DNA of 64,000 bases from Galeopsis tetrahit. Lineage: Eukaryota; Streptophyta; Magnoliopsida; Lamiales; Lamiaceae. The stretch lies in contig OY776122.1 in assembly GCA_963675135.1 (NCBI GenBank), positions 14,802,881 through 14,866,880 on the forward strand, given 5' to 3'. Shown one piece after another: positions 32,801-42,452 of the stretch. Under the pieces are notes generated by a model. The model did not search any database. It was not told the DNA's origin and was given only the letters and a program-made list of their open reading frames with translations. How positions within the stretch are numbered: the first letter of the stretch is position 1; each line of letters starts with the position of its first letter. Made by a program: the position numbers and the translations under genes.

Positions 32801-34169
32801 CAATGATTGGTGCATCTTCAGGAGTCTTGCACTCCTCTTCTTCTTGCCTTGGAGATATTCTTCTAGATTGAATATCAGGAGAGTTGGCTTCAGGGCTGTT
32901 GGGTTTTGACTTGGATTTGGAGTTAGATTTGCTTGCCTGTCTAATCTCCTTGAAGAACTCTTTCTTCTTCTTTTCTTCCTCCATCAACCTCTGCTTCTCA
33001 GTAGTCTTGATGATTCTTCTTTTTCTTTCATACCTTGTTGGCTGGTCAAGGTCTCTGAATTCAGTGATTGTTTCAGGTTGCAGTGGGATAATTTCTCTGA
33101 ATACTTCACCCTCTTCAGGAGGGTTGACTCCTTCCTCAGCAACCTTCTCTATTTCCTCAGAAGTGGCTCCTCCACTTCTTGACTGACTTTCTGGTGAAGA
33201 TTCATGCAAAATCTTCTTCATCTTCTTCATCTTTGGTTGAGCTTTTGGTGAATGGGCTTTCCTCTTTCTTGGAGAGGCTCTTGTTGCTGGTACAATTGTG
33301 ATGGCCTTCTTAGAAACTGCATCCTGCTTCCTTTTCTCTGTCTTAGAAGACAGCTTCCTAAACATCACCTTTTGTGCAGGAAAGGGTTTTGGCTTTGCTT
33401 GGAGGTGTGTGTAGTGAGCAAATCTTTCCAAGAGCAGGCTGGCTCTTGTGCAGAACTGGAGTTTTCCTTCAACCACCACCTTGTGGTGCTTTACTTCCTT
33501 AAACTTAAATTTTTCATTCATCATCTTGTCAAGAATGAATTTCTTCCAGTTGAACTTGACTCTCTTCTCAGCAGAGTCAATCACAGCAGCCATCACTCTC
33601 AATTTAGGCATACTGATTTGTTCAACACTCCCTGAGTGGCTCAACAGGCTCTTTACAACACAATCAAACAAATGCCTAAATACTGGCTTTAAAGTGTTTT
33701 TGTTTTGAGCACTCACAACCTTTTTAGGTTCTATCATCCAAGAATAATAGAACTCCTGATCATCTTCTTCCTTGTACATTTCTGGATTCATACCTTCAGA
33801 AGGTAGCCCAAAGCTAGCTTCTAAATCCTCTGCAGTGAAGATGATTGTGTGTTGAGTTTCTCCTTCTTCATCTTCCTCAGCATATGTGAGCTTTGTGCAC
33901 ACATCCCCCTTCTTGCCCTTCCACCTGAGATAGGCAAAGAATTCTGCCATAAATGGATTCAGGCAGGAATCAGGCTTGGTGCCTAGGAATTTTTCTAGCC
34001 CTGCCTCCCTCAGCCATTGGAGGACTTGTTGAACTTCTGAGTCTGGGCTATCAAAGGCTACCAGCTTTTCAAACCAAAGGGAATTTGGGTTGCTAAGATA
34101 AGAGAAATCAATGTCCAAGGAGGAGTCATTGAAGTCTACAAGCTCTTCTCTCTTGATCTTAGGTGCCAT
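29850..34169 (-). CDS. Envelope-position ORF of element D
   Basis: A 1439-codon ORF in the place where Sireviruses carry an env-like gene, starting 675 bp after pol. Residues 1-300 form a globular domain with KLRVMAAVIDSAEKRVKFNW, a pattern shared with the element E protein (RIMAAIID...W) and with plant 'putative transposon protein' domains. About 290-450 is Lys/Arg/Ser-rich, 450-1000 is acidic and Pro/Ser-rich (repeats of the type NPSEPNLPESQ), about 1050-1300 is a long heptad-like coiled coil, and the C-terminus is basic (RKSKRIKKA, KAPRRRA). I see no signal peptide or hydrophobic membrane segment, so the name env-like rests on position only. Basic tracts could direct it to the nucleus. A TATA box 116 bases upstream suggests its own promoter. 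Confidence 0.85.
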   Translation of the reverse strand: MAPKIKREELVDFNDSSLDIDFSYLSNPNSLWFEKLVAFDSPDSEVQQVLQWLREAGLEKFLGTKPDSCLNPFMAEFFAYLRWKGKKGDVCTKLTYAEEDEEGETQHTIIFTAEDLEASFGLPSEGMNPEMYKEEDDQEFYYSWMIEPKKVVSAQNKNTLKPVFRHLFDCVVKSLLSHSGSVEQISMPKLRVMAAVIDSAEKRVKFNWKKFILDKMMNEKFKFKEVKHHKVVVEGKLQFCTRASLLLERFAHYTHLQAKPKPFPAQKVMFRKLSSKTEKRKQDAVSKKAITIVPATRASPRKRKAHSPKAQPKMKKMKKILHESSPESQSRSGGATSEEIEKVAEEGVNPPEEGEVFREIIPLQPETITEFRDLDQPTRYERKRRIIKTTEKQRLMEEEKKKKEFFKEIRQASKSNSKSKSKPNSPEANSPDIQSRRISPRQEEEECKTPEDAPIIAKKVYSPEGAPDRSGIDVLADLVNLEDRPFSPLDPRLLSYTKLLETALQEGDQVVFPPIPAIPITSSGTMLSKAPESQLALTSPDPNPSEPNLPESQPSLLESHSNPPESNSFGDDSGEEYTYEGMLRQIARANVDELYPGLKAYPRLQQQFYDLRALVEIKDRTIVEIAQAIQDKGANWWQVEENRLIHFANVKKTSVLTTEALFCTIVHEKVLAERERIAQGIKHPDSPSDDDDNDDDHTNPNPPGINSAQVHYLTFHSVKDSDHSEELTKDGDSVQDALAKDGSFEPEAQLDNAETSIGEAGLAKASSMSGKLDIDQPLVIQDDSVDLGCPSTVISQQLPSVDPVEDIEVSGLEIEGVEKAVSAEKSEGDDGEECVITGSLSAPQIEGEEVEILGAAQYESQAILQVKSELDESLGERRPDSPVNVSLSLEKEEEKNKVENERKGADVSDLMGEKEIEGDEGVFTNTISFADSVAVTLEQIFADASLTDIPVDADTDLEAVSANVSTLNQIYFEQANTSEAHFQMATQTASIIEEQSEKLDTLVREVEKAHATTADTLDDQGKTLASVEMRLTGSKEVILPTLDARICGVETGLQTVSTEVTKAKDAMVKFTRSVKKEQHGLKNLYKHNVKALRKTIKDALRQRTAAQRKKAEELKAAMVKEAAEKFTVELMAKVSDQVVANLTEQLQAKLDQSLKATLDAIVSQKMKPVHTFLSMADDKMQNIHDENVYLLQELKSLTHSHSHLSVTMSELKPQCFDNAKKGERQRARAKGTLVIGESKGKEKVPEVEEEAVEDIGKGKGPMNVEDLTEEEQIQIAVKESMVSAMESQARKLQRPGGESTGLEPQEKVAEVRGKVTRSSERKRKELQAFNEFPTSLTLPSEFQSEESTPARKSKRIKKAVLMPAIEEIEEDVQDREPEEVVPKLADDPSKLFEEGFGKDPETQEKLALLRAKERMDQLVEANKARDGRRANFKAPRRRA

Positions 34170-34284
34170 GGATAATATGAGAGATAGAAAGTTTTTCGGA
34201 GAAAAATTGCAGGTTTAGAGGTTTTGATATTTCAAAGGTTTTGGGAATTATGAGTGCGTAAGGATGGTGGTGAAAATTGAGAGG

Positions 34285-34317
34285 TTTATATATGGAAGGA
34301 ATTTATTAACCGTTGGT
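34285..34317 (-). promoter_or_regulatory. Possible internal promoter of the env-like gene of element D
   Basis: On the - strand ACCAACGGTTA (34317-34307) lies 14 bases upstream of TATATAAA (34292-34285), itself about 116 bases before the env-like ATG at 34169. The LTR has the same layout (AACGG site, 15 bases, TATA). A further AACGGTT core lies near 34348. This would allow the env-like protein to be made from its own transcript. Confidence 0.45.
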
Positions 34318-34844
34318 TAATGGAATGTAACAGTGGGTAATTTGAAAAACCGTTTGAATATAGTGGGGTAGTGGACTTTCAATGGTTCGATGGAGTTTTG
34401 AATGTAATTTAATGGTTTGGATGAAGGCTCAAGAATTCATGCAATCTTATTAAGATTTCTGCATTAAATGCTGATTTGCCTTTTTGGGGGGTAAAAATCT
34501 TTATAGCACACTCCATCCTAAAATGGCCTACTCTTAGACCAAGAAACCTCTTAAATGTCTAATCAATGCTAATAATAGCAATAATTATCCAATTAACTAG
34601 GACAAACATCCTGAGATGTGCTTTGGTTTCTGTGTGGACCAAATTGCCTGATTGCTTTGCCTGAGTGGGTCCCAAGGTTGCTGACTGGGTCCCACTTGGA
34701 CAAATCCCCTGACCAACATTGCTGAGCACTACAGGGACAACCTTGCTGAGTTTCCCTCTGTGGCTGACAGCTTCAGTGAAGTTGGTCAACTTTGCTGAAG
34801 TTCAGTTTTGATGAACTTCCCCCTTCATATGAGCTTTACTTTCC
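34318..34844. other. Spacer between pol and the env-like gene of element D
   Basis: About 530 bp with no retroviral coding. It contains several TTGCCTGA/TTGCTGA-type short motifs (34640-34800) that also recur in the LTR. Confidence 0.5.
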
Positions 34845-37800
34845 TCATTTGTCCATCTTGCCTGGATCAAGTAACCATAATTCAGCTGACAACTCCAAGA
34901 ACCTTGCTTCAGCTAGAGGCTTGGTCAGAATATCAGCTTTTTGCTTATCAGTGTGGATTTTGACAAGCTTGATATCTTTCTTCTCCACATGGTCCCTTAT
35001 GAAATGATGCTTGATGTCCACATGCTTGCATCTGGTGTGGAGTACTGGATTCTGTGAGATGGCAATTGCACTATTGTTGTCACAGAATATTGGCACTTCA
35101 TTAGAGATGACTTTGTAATCTCTCAATTGTTGCCTGAGCCAAAGTATCTGAGCACAGCAACTTCCAGCTGCTACATACTCAGCTTCAGTTGTTGAAGTTG
35201 CAACTGGATTTTGCTTCTTGGAAAACCATGAGATGAGCTTGTTCCCCAAGAATTGACATGTTCCAGAGGTGGATTTTCTGTCAATTCTACATCCTCCATA
35301 ATCAGCATCTGAGTATCCAGTGAGCTCAATATTGTCATCAGCTGGATACCACAATCCAAGATTCTCAGTTCCCTTGAGATATCTTAGAATTCTCTTGGCA
35401 GCATCAAGATGGCTCTTCTTTGGATTGGCTTGAAATCTTGCACACACTCCAACTGCAAATGTGATGTCAGGCCTGCTTGCAGTGAGATATAGCAGTGATC
35501 CTATGATTCCTCTGTAGTTAGTAGAATTTGTTGACTCTCCACCTTCATCAGGATCCATCTTCCAGTTAGTATTCATAGGAATTCTGACTGGCTAGCTTGA
35601 TGCACATCCAAATTTTTTGATCATGTCCCTTGTGTACTTGGCCTGATTGATGAATATTCCCTTCTTTGATTGAGTGACCTGAAGTCCTAAGAAGAAATTC
35701 ATCAATCCCATCATGGACATCTCAAACTTGCTTTGCATGAGTTTGGAGAACTTCTCACATAGCTTCTCATTTGGAGATCCAAATATAATGTCATCCACAT
35801 AGATTTGGACTAACAAAATATCATTTCCTTCACAGATTCTGAACAAGGTTCTGTCAACAGTGCCTTTGATAAAACCATGATCTAGAAGAAATTGTGACAA
35901 GGTATCATACCAAGCTCTTGGAGCTTGTTTTAAGCCATAGAGGGCTTTCTTCAATCTGTACACCTTGTCTCCTTCTTCAAATCCTGGGGGTTGTTCCACA
36001 TACACTTCTTCTTTGAGCACCCCATTGAGAAATGCACTCTTCACATCCATTTGATACACCTTGAATCTCATGTGAGCTGCATATGCTAGGAAGAGTCTGA
36101 TTGCCTCAAGTCTGGCCACTGGAGCAAAAGTCTCATCATAATCAATCCCTTCAGATTGACAATATCCTTTGGCCACCAATCTTGCTTTGTTTCTCACAAT
36201 GATGTCATTTTCATTTTTCTTGTTTTTGAACACCCATTTAGTTCCAATGACATCTTGATGGGTTGGCCTGTCTACTAGCTCCCATACTTCATTTCTGGTG
36301 AACTGATTCAGCTCTTCTTGCATGGCTATGATCCAGTTTGTGTCTTGTAGTGCTTCCTCAATGTCTTTAGGTTCCTGTTCTGAAAGAAAACAACAAAACA
36401 GAGCACTTTCTCCATGAAATCTTCTAGTTTTGATCCCTTCACTTGGATTACCAAGTATCAGGCTAGATGGGTGGTCTTGCAACCAAGTCCTTCTAGACCT
36501 GATCCTTTCAGGAGGATTGTCCTCATCTGAAGTTGGATCACTAGATTCATTAAATTCAGGAAAGTTAATTGAAGGATCAAGTTCAGGATCATATTCAGGG
36601 GTGTTGTCCTCATTGTCAGGTAAGTTGACATTTTCATTGGTTCCCCCTTGAATAGTGGATCCATTAACTACCTCAGCATTGCCTGCTTCTTCATTGGTAG
36701 TTGTTACCTGGTTTTGAACTGGGATGGGGTTAGTCAGTTCAATTTCTCCTTCAGGTTGGTTGACTACTGGTTGATTGCTATCAGGTAGGTTGTCCAGTTT
36801 TTGATTTTCATGAAGTTCAGGCTGGGCAACATCCACAAACACTGTTTCCTTGCTTTGAAGCCTTAATCTGGTTGTTCTTTGTGTTATCTCATCAATATTC
36901 AGGTTTCTATCCTTGAACTCATTAATAGATTCATCAAACACAACATGAGGTGTTTCTTCCACAATAAGAGTTTTGCAATTGTAAACTCTGTAAGCCTTGC
37001 TGATTTGTGAATATCCAACAAATATTCCTTCATCAGCTTTGCTATCAAAAGCTTTCAATTGCTCCTTCCCATTATTATGGATGAAACACTTACAACCAAA
37101 TATGTGAAAATAAGCAACAGTGGGCAATCTACCTTTCCATATTTGATATGGGGTTTTACCTTGTCCTTTGGTGATTAAGGACCTGTTTTGAGTGTGACAT
37201 GCAGTGCTAATGGCTTCAGCCCAGAACCTTTTAGGCAGTTTGGATTCAGCAATCAAAGTTCTAGCTGCCTCCTTCAAGGTCCTGTTCCTTCTTTCAGCAA
37301 CCCCATTTTGTTGAGGTGTCCTTGCTGCTGAAGTTTCATGAGTGATGCCATTCTTGCTGCAATACTCATTTATGTATGAGTTTATGAACTCAGTGCCTTT
37401 GTCAGATCTGATCTTGACAATGCTTAGGCCCTTTTCATTGCTCAATCTCATCATCAATTCAGGTAGTTTGACTTGGGTCTCCTTTTTGTTCAGCAAGAAT
37501 ACTACCCAAGTGTACCTGGAAAAATCATCAACAACGACTAAAGCATATTTTCTTCCATTTAAACTTACTGGGATTATTGGCCCAAATAAATCCATATGCA
37601 GTAGTTGAAGGACTCTCTCAGTTGAGATGACAGGTTTTCCTTTGAATGAGGCTTTGATCTGCTTTCCTTCCTGACATGGCTGGCATATATGTTCCTTGGT
37701 GAACACTTGATTTGGCAGCCCTTTAACTAGAGAGTTTCTTGCAATCTTGTTGATGGTTTTGAAGTTCAGGTGATTCAGTCTCTTGTGCCATAGCCAGCTT

Positions 37801-38243
37801 TGCTCATTTGTGCTTTTGGCAACAAGACAGACTGCTTCAGGGGTTTTGCTCCAATCTGCAAAATAAACATTTCCCTTTCTCACCCCTGTTAGTAGCACCT
37901 GTTGTGTTGATTTGTTTTTGATAGTACATTCATTTGGTGCAAATTCAACACAATATCCTTTGTCACAAATTTGACTTATAGACAACAAGTTATATTTTAG
38001 GCCTAGAACATATGAGACATCAGTAATTTTAACACTACCAATGTTTAATGTACCATAGCCTCTTGTGATCCCTTGAGAGCTGTCTCCAAAGGTTACTGAA
38101 GGACCATCTTTTTCTATGAAGTCTGAGAGAAGCTCCTTATTTCCAGTCATGTGCCTTGAACATCCACTGTCCAGGTACCATGCTGTTTTCTTGTTGATGC
38201 TTCTCTTCTCTTTGGGGTCCTTGCAGTCCTGCAAAGTCAAAAT
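34845..38243 (-). pseudogene. pol: Pol of element D (PR-IN-RT-RNase H) with in-frame stop
   Basis: Opens one frame behind gag, directly after a TAA in its own frame. Protease DSGCSRHMTG near residue 25; integrase with an H...CQPC finger and a D-D-E core (HMDLFGP, RSDKGTEF, QQNGVAERRN); RT with YVDDIIF near 813; then TAG at 35592-35594 between RT and RNase H; RNase H resumes in the same frame (DADYGGCRIDRKSTSGTCQF, STTEAEYVA) and ends at 34845. The TAG replaces a sense codon just before a PVRIPMNTN stretch, and its context does not look like a suppression signal. Copia order IN-before-RT is clear. Confidence 0.9.
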
Positions 38244-40705
38244 TTAGGTACCCTTTGAGTGTTGGGTCCTAGAGGGTTAGCTGTACCTTTTGGAACCCAA
38301 ATCTGCCTGATAACTCTGATTGATTCAAAGTGACTGACTTGGTTTCCATTTACATCTACATACACAGTTTGACCCTTAAATGCCTTGGGTGATCTCTGTG
38401 TATAAGTGTTAGCTTTGTAGAGTTCAGGAGAGTTGGTAAATTTCTTTGGGACATTTCTCCTGAAGTTACTAAGCTTAGGTGCAGCTGGGTAAGACTTTTG
38501 AGGATAGGCTTTTGGATGGCCTTTTCCATTTGGCAAGTAAGGTCCAGGCTTCCTGAATGTTTTATACCTATCAGAGGGTATTGGCCTTAATCTATTCAGT
38601 TGAGGTTGCCTCATTTGAGTTGGCCTCTTCTGAACAGGTTTTGGACAACTCCTCTGATGATGATTCAGATAGGTTGGCCTTCCATTGGTTCTACCTTTCT
38701 GAACCTCATTCCTCCTGTATGCAATGCCTTTAACCTTTTCCAAAGGTGTGGGTTTAGGTACATTGTTTACCTGAGTTGGTATAAAAATTCCTTTTCCCTT
38801 ATCCTTGATCAGTGGTTGATTTACTTCAATTTCATTTTGTTGTGCCACTGATCTAACAAAAGTCATCTTAGAATTGCTTGATGAAGCAATACTAAGACCA
38901 GGTGAGGGTTCAAATGGATTATAGCCTAATCCATCCCTTTGAGCAAATGGTCTTTGAAACCCTTGAATTTCCTCTATTGCCTTAGCAGATTTGTTCAAGG
39001 CAGACATTTTCATTTTCAAGCTCCCCTCACTTAATTTTAGAGTATCAAATTCTTTTGAGAGATTGTCAAATTTAGCTTGAAGAGTTCTAGAGTCAAAATC
39101 CTTTTTCTTTAGAGCCAGATTTTGTTCATCAATCAGCTTTTGTTGTTCAGAGACTTTGAGAGACATTTCTTCATGTTCTCTCACAATCTGTTGATACAAC
39201 TCAGTTGATTTAATGTCAACTTCAGATTCAGGAGGATTGGATATTTTAACTTTAGACCTCAACTGTTCATTTTCTCTCAGAGCCATATTGCATACATCTT
39301 GCATTCTGGTGAAATCTTCCAACAACTTTTCAAAGTCAAGATGGATTTCACTAGATTCATGTGTGTTAATTGACAAGTTGGAGGTTGAACATACCTCTTC
39401 ATCTTCAAGTGCCATTTGACAGTCCTCATCACTGTCACTGTTGGAGAACAGTCCATCATCAGAAGAGTAGACACTCTCCTCACTTGCTGAATCTCCAGCT
39501 ATCATAGCCTTCCTGTTGTTCAGCCTTTTATCTCTTTTGTTTTGCCTTTCCTTCCTTTCTTTTGCACTGAGGTCAGGACAGTCATACTGAAAATGACCCT
39601 TCTTCTGGCAGTTGTAACACACATCTTCATCATCATTCTTCTTGCTTGAGGACTCCTTCCTCCTTGATGATGATGGTTCACCTTTGCTGAATTTCTTCCT
39701 ATCAGCATATCTGTCTTCTTTCTTTTCATCAGAGTCTTTGTCCTCTGATTTATGTTCAGGAGAACTGAATCTCCTTCTGGTTCTGTTATCTTGGTAGAAC
39801 TTCTTGTATCTACTAAATCTGGAGTTGAGCTTCTCAAATCTTCTAGCCATGAGTGCCAGCTCCTCCTTTATTTCAGATTTTGAAACAGACTGAGAGGATC
39901 TTTGAGTAATCTTCTTTTCTGTTTCAGCAGCTTTGAAGGCAACACCTTTATTTGAAGAGGATGGCTCTTCATGCACCTTCTTTCTGTTGAGATCAAACTC
40001 ATATGCTTTGAGCTCAGAGAATACTTGCTGCATTGGCTTGTTGTCAAGATTGCTGGTATTTTGCATCATGACAGAGTATATGTCCCACTTGGATGTGAGA
40101 CTTCTCAAGATCTTTAGAGCAACCTCTCTTTTGGCATAGAACTTGCCAAGAGAGTTTATTTCATTCATGATGTCAGTGAACCTGCCATCAAGATGATCAA
40201 TAGTTTCATTGGCCTCCATAGAGAATTGTTCATATTTTTGGATAGCCACTTGAAGCTTGTTCTCCTTGATCTTTTGGGTACCTTCACACATTAGTGCTAA
40301 GGTATCCCAAATCTCTTTAGCTGATGTGTAGTGGTATACTCTCCCCATCACTGCATCTGGAATTTTCTGGTACAATGTGTTCATTGCAATGTAGTTCAGG
40401 TTGTGCCTTTTTCTTTCTTCAACTGTAAGGTCATCTTCATCTTTTGGCAGCAACTCCCTTGGATCAGCTTTTTGAGCATCAGTGAGCTTGGGATTTGCTT
40501 TAGTGAATGTAAATGGCCCTCTAGTGATGACTTTAAGCATCTCATCATGCTGGCAAGCAAGATGTGCTCTCATCCTGATCTTCCAGAAATCATAGTTCTC
40601 AATTGAGAACATTGGCAGTTTGTGATGAGAAATATGATTGACTTGGTTTGGACCCATATTGTTGATGGTGTTGACAGCATCTCCTGGAACTGCATTGTTA
40701 GCCAT
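38237..40705 (-). CDS. gag: Gag of element D
   Basis: An 822-codon ORF starting 123 bases after the primer-binding site. It begins with a copia gag domain (ENYDFWKIRMRAHL near residues 38-51, then UBN2-like helices to about 260), followed by a Ser/Lys/Asp-rich linker, a single CCHC knuckle CYNCQKKGHFQYDC near 361-374, an acidic stretch, a coiled coil about 450-600 and a long basic Pro-rich tail. It would form the cytoplasmic particle shell and bind RNA. It ends in TGA at 38237-38239. Pol lies in the -1 frame and opens only six bases earlier. Confidence 0.93.
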   Translation of the reverse strand: MANNAVPGDAVNTINNMGPNQVNHISHHKLPMFSIENYDFWKIRMRAHLACQHDEMLKVITRGPFTFTKANPKLTDAQKADPRELLPKDEDDLTVEERKRHNLNYIAMNTLYQKIPDAVMGRVYHYTSAKEIWDTLALMCEGTQKIKENKLQVAIQKYEQFSMEANETIDHLDGRFTDIMNEINSLGKFYAKREVALKILRSLTSKWDIYSVMMQNTSNLDNKPMQQVFSELKAYEFDLNRKKVHEEPSSSNKGVAFKAAETEKKITQRSSQSVSKSEIKEELALMARRFEKLNSRFSRYKKFYQDNRTRRRFSSPEHKSEDKDSDEKKEDRYADRKKFSKGEPSSSRRKESSSKKNDDEDVCYNCQKKGHFQYDCPDLSAKERKERQNKRDKRLNNRKAMIAGDSASEESVYSSDDGLFSNSDSDEDCQMALEDEEVCSTSNLSINTHESSEIHLDFEKLLEDFTRMQDVCNMALRENEQLRSKVKISNPPESEVDIKSTELYQQIVREHEEMSLKVSEQQKLIDEQNLALKKKDFDSRTLQAKFDNLSKEFDTLKLSEGSLKMKMSALNKSAKAIEEIQGFQRPFAQRDGLGYNPFEPSPGLSIASSSNSKMTFVRSVAQQNEIEVNQPLIKDKGKGIFIPTQVNNVPKPTPLEKVKGIAYRRNEVQKGRTNGRPTYLNHHQRSCPKPVQKRPTQMRQPQLNRLRPIPSDRYKTFRKPGPYLPNGKGHPKAYPQKSYPAAPKLSNFRRNVPKKFTNSPELYKANTYTQRSPKAFKGQTVYVDVNGNQVSHFESIRVIRQIWVPKGTANPLGPNTQRVPKF

Positions 40706-40827
40706 TTCAACAAATGTAATATAAGATGAACACAGATAAGTTTTTCAGAAATTTGGATCAGTTCAGTGACCACAGAAAGTGTGATTTTGAAAATCAGTTG
40801 GATTTTCAGAAGCAGTGGTCTTTGAAC

Positions 40828-40843
40828 CCCTGCTCTGATACCA
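40828..40843 (-). other. Primer-binding site of element D
   Basis: On the - strand TGGTATCAGAGCAGGG, two bases after the 5' LTR end. This is the standard copia site pairing with initiator methionine tRNA. Confidence 0.9.
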
Positions 40844-40845
40844 CT

Positions 40846-42447
40846 TGTTGGTCCTTGGTGGAGTATAACACAAGTGTATGGGGGGGGGAATGCACTTGTG
40901 TATGCAAATTCTTTTCTTTTTGATAAACTGGTCTTATCAGGCAAGTTGTCTCACAACTGGCCTGAGGGAACTTTGATAGATACTTGTCCTACTGATTACT
41001 ATTAAGTGATCAGTTGGCTAAATATCTAAAAGAGTTGCTAAGTGCGGAATGTGGTTAGCCTTTACTCAAAGAAATACTCCAAGTTGATTTCTGAAAAACA
41101 CAGTTATCAGGGACTTTGTCCAAAACTGGTTTTCTTAGCTTACTGAGTTTTGCTCTTTGAAAAATGATTGAATATAAATGCAATAAAGAGTGCAGTAAGT
41201 AAATGGCACACAAGTTTATAGTGGTTCAGAGACTCAAGCTCCTACATCCACTTTCCCTGATTGAACAGGATAATTCCTTCTCAATGGAATTAGCTTGTTT
41301 TATAGTGCCAAGGTGCACTGATCAACAACACTCTCTTAGTGTCTTGATCCCTAGGATAACTTGAGTCCTAGTGCTCAATCTCTCTGAGTTAAGGCTGTGT
41401 TTCACACTAACAGTCCTTAACTCCTCACTTCTACAACAAACACTCTCTTCACTAAATGAGATAAGGTTTGAGGTTTGGTTCCAACTAATAGAGATATCCT
41501 TTACAGTAAGAACAGTGTAAAGGCTTAGGATATCTCAATGCTAAGCTAGGATGTTTACAAAGATTGGCTTAGCTGACTTGAAGTGATTCAGGAAACTTTG
41601 GAATTCTAGAGAACAGCTTGGTTTCCTTTTGAAAGCTTGATGATAGTTTGATAGCTTGTAGTTGGATCATGAATTCCTTTGATCACTTCTGTATTTATAG
41701 ACAATTTGAACAACTAACCGTTGGAGGGATTAGCAATTCAAATATGTCTATTTGCAGCATCATTGAAACGGTTATGAGGCTTGACATCCTTTTATCCACT
41801 GTGTAAAAGAGGTCTTCAATGGTTGCTTGAATGAGTGTGTTGACTTCTGACAAAGGCGGCTGAGAAGACTTGTGTCAGTTTCCAGTTTTGCACATTGTCC
41901 TAGGTTGATTTGTGGCAAACTTTACACACACCCAACGGTCAGATGGGACAAGTTGCCTGAACATTCCTGCTGCAGTTTTAGAATGTTCCAACATTCATTC
42001 AATGCTTCACTGTTTAATGCTCTAAGTCTTTAATGCTTGGTTCAGGCATGATTGGCAATAAATGCTTCATTGAATGTATCTTCTGTAAGCTTTTGACATT
42101 TAATTCTCTTGATCATTTGAACTTCAACTGCCTAGATCTTTTGCATTTATGAGCATAGCTTCAGTATACTTGAACTCTTCAGCCAGGTTGTCCATTTGGT
42201 AAGTTTGTCTTGAATAGATCAGTAACTTTGTCCTATAGACCTATCAAGCTGCCTAACATTCCAGCTTTGGACAACTATCCTGATCACTAATATCTCATAA
42301 CATTTCTGAGATTTTTACTTAAGCATACTATACATCAAATGTTTTGGGACAACTTGCCTGAACAATACTTTGAGCATATCTCAACTAAACTGTACATCAT
42401 CATTCAGGGGTTTTGGTATCTAGATCAAAATCATTTTATTTCCAACA
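40846..42447 (-). repeat. 5' LTR of element D
   Basis: A 1602-bp LTR. About 12 substitutions against the other LTR, around 0.75 percent. The - strand TATA box is at 41692-41699 and exact MSA-type sites are at 41715-41725 and 41931-41941. Confidence 0.95.
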
Positions 42448-42452
42448 ACCTA
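42448..42452. repeat. Target-site duplication of element D, right copy (ACCTA)
   Basis: Matches 27471-27475. Confidence 0.95.

Larger units (their letters stand above)
27476..42447 (-). mobile_element. Element D: SIRE/Maximus-type Ty1/copia element nested in C
   Basis: A 14,972-bp element on the - strand, with LTRs of 1605 bp (left, 3') and 1602 bp (right, 5') and terminal TGTTGG/CCAACA. The primer-binding site is of initiator-Met type, and a polypurine tract lies next to the left LTR. Gene order on the - strand is gag (40705), pol in the order PR-IN-RT-RNase H (38243-34845), then a very long env-position ORF (34169-29850 plus an extension). Long LTRs, a long gag with a coiled coil and the extra ORF after pol are hallmarks of Sireviruses. 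I count about 12 base substitutions between the LTRs plus a G-run length difference. Confidence 0.95.

Noticed and set aside
29850..34169. Genuine viral envelope glycoprotein in element D
   Set aside because: No signal peptide, Cys pattern or membrane segment is visible. Only its position resembles env.
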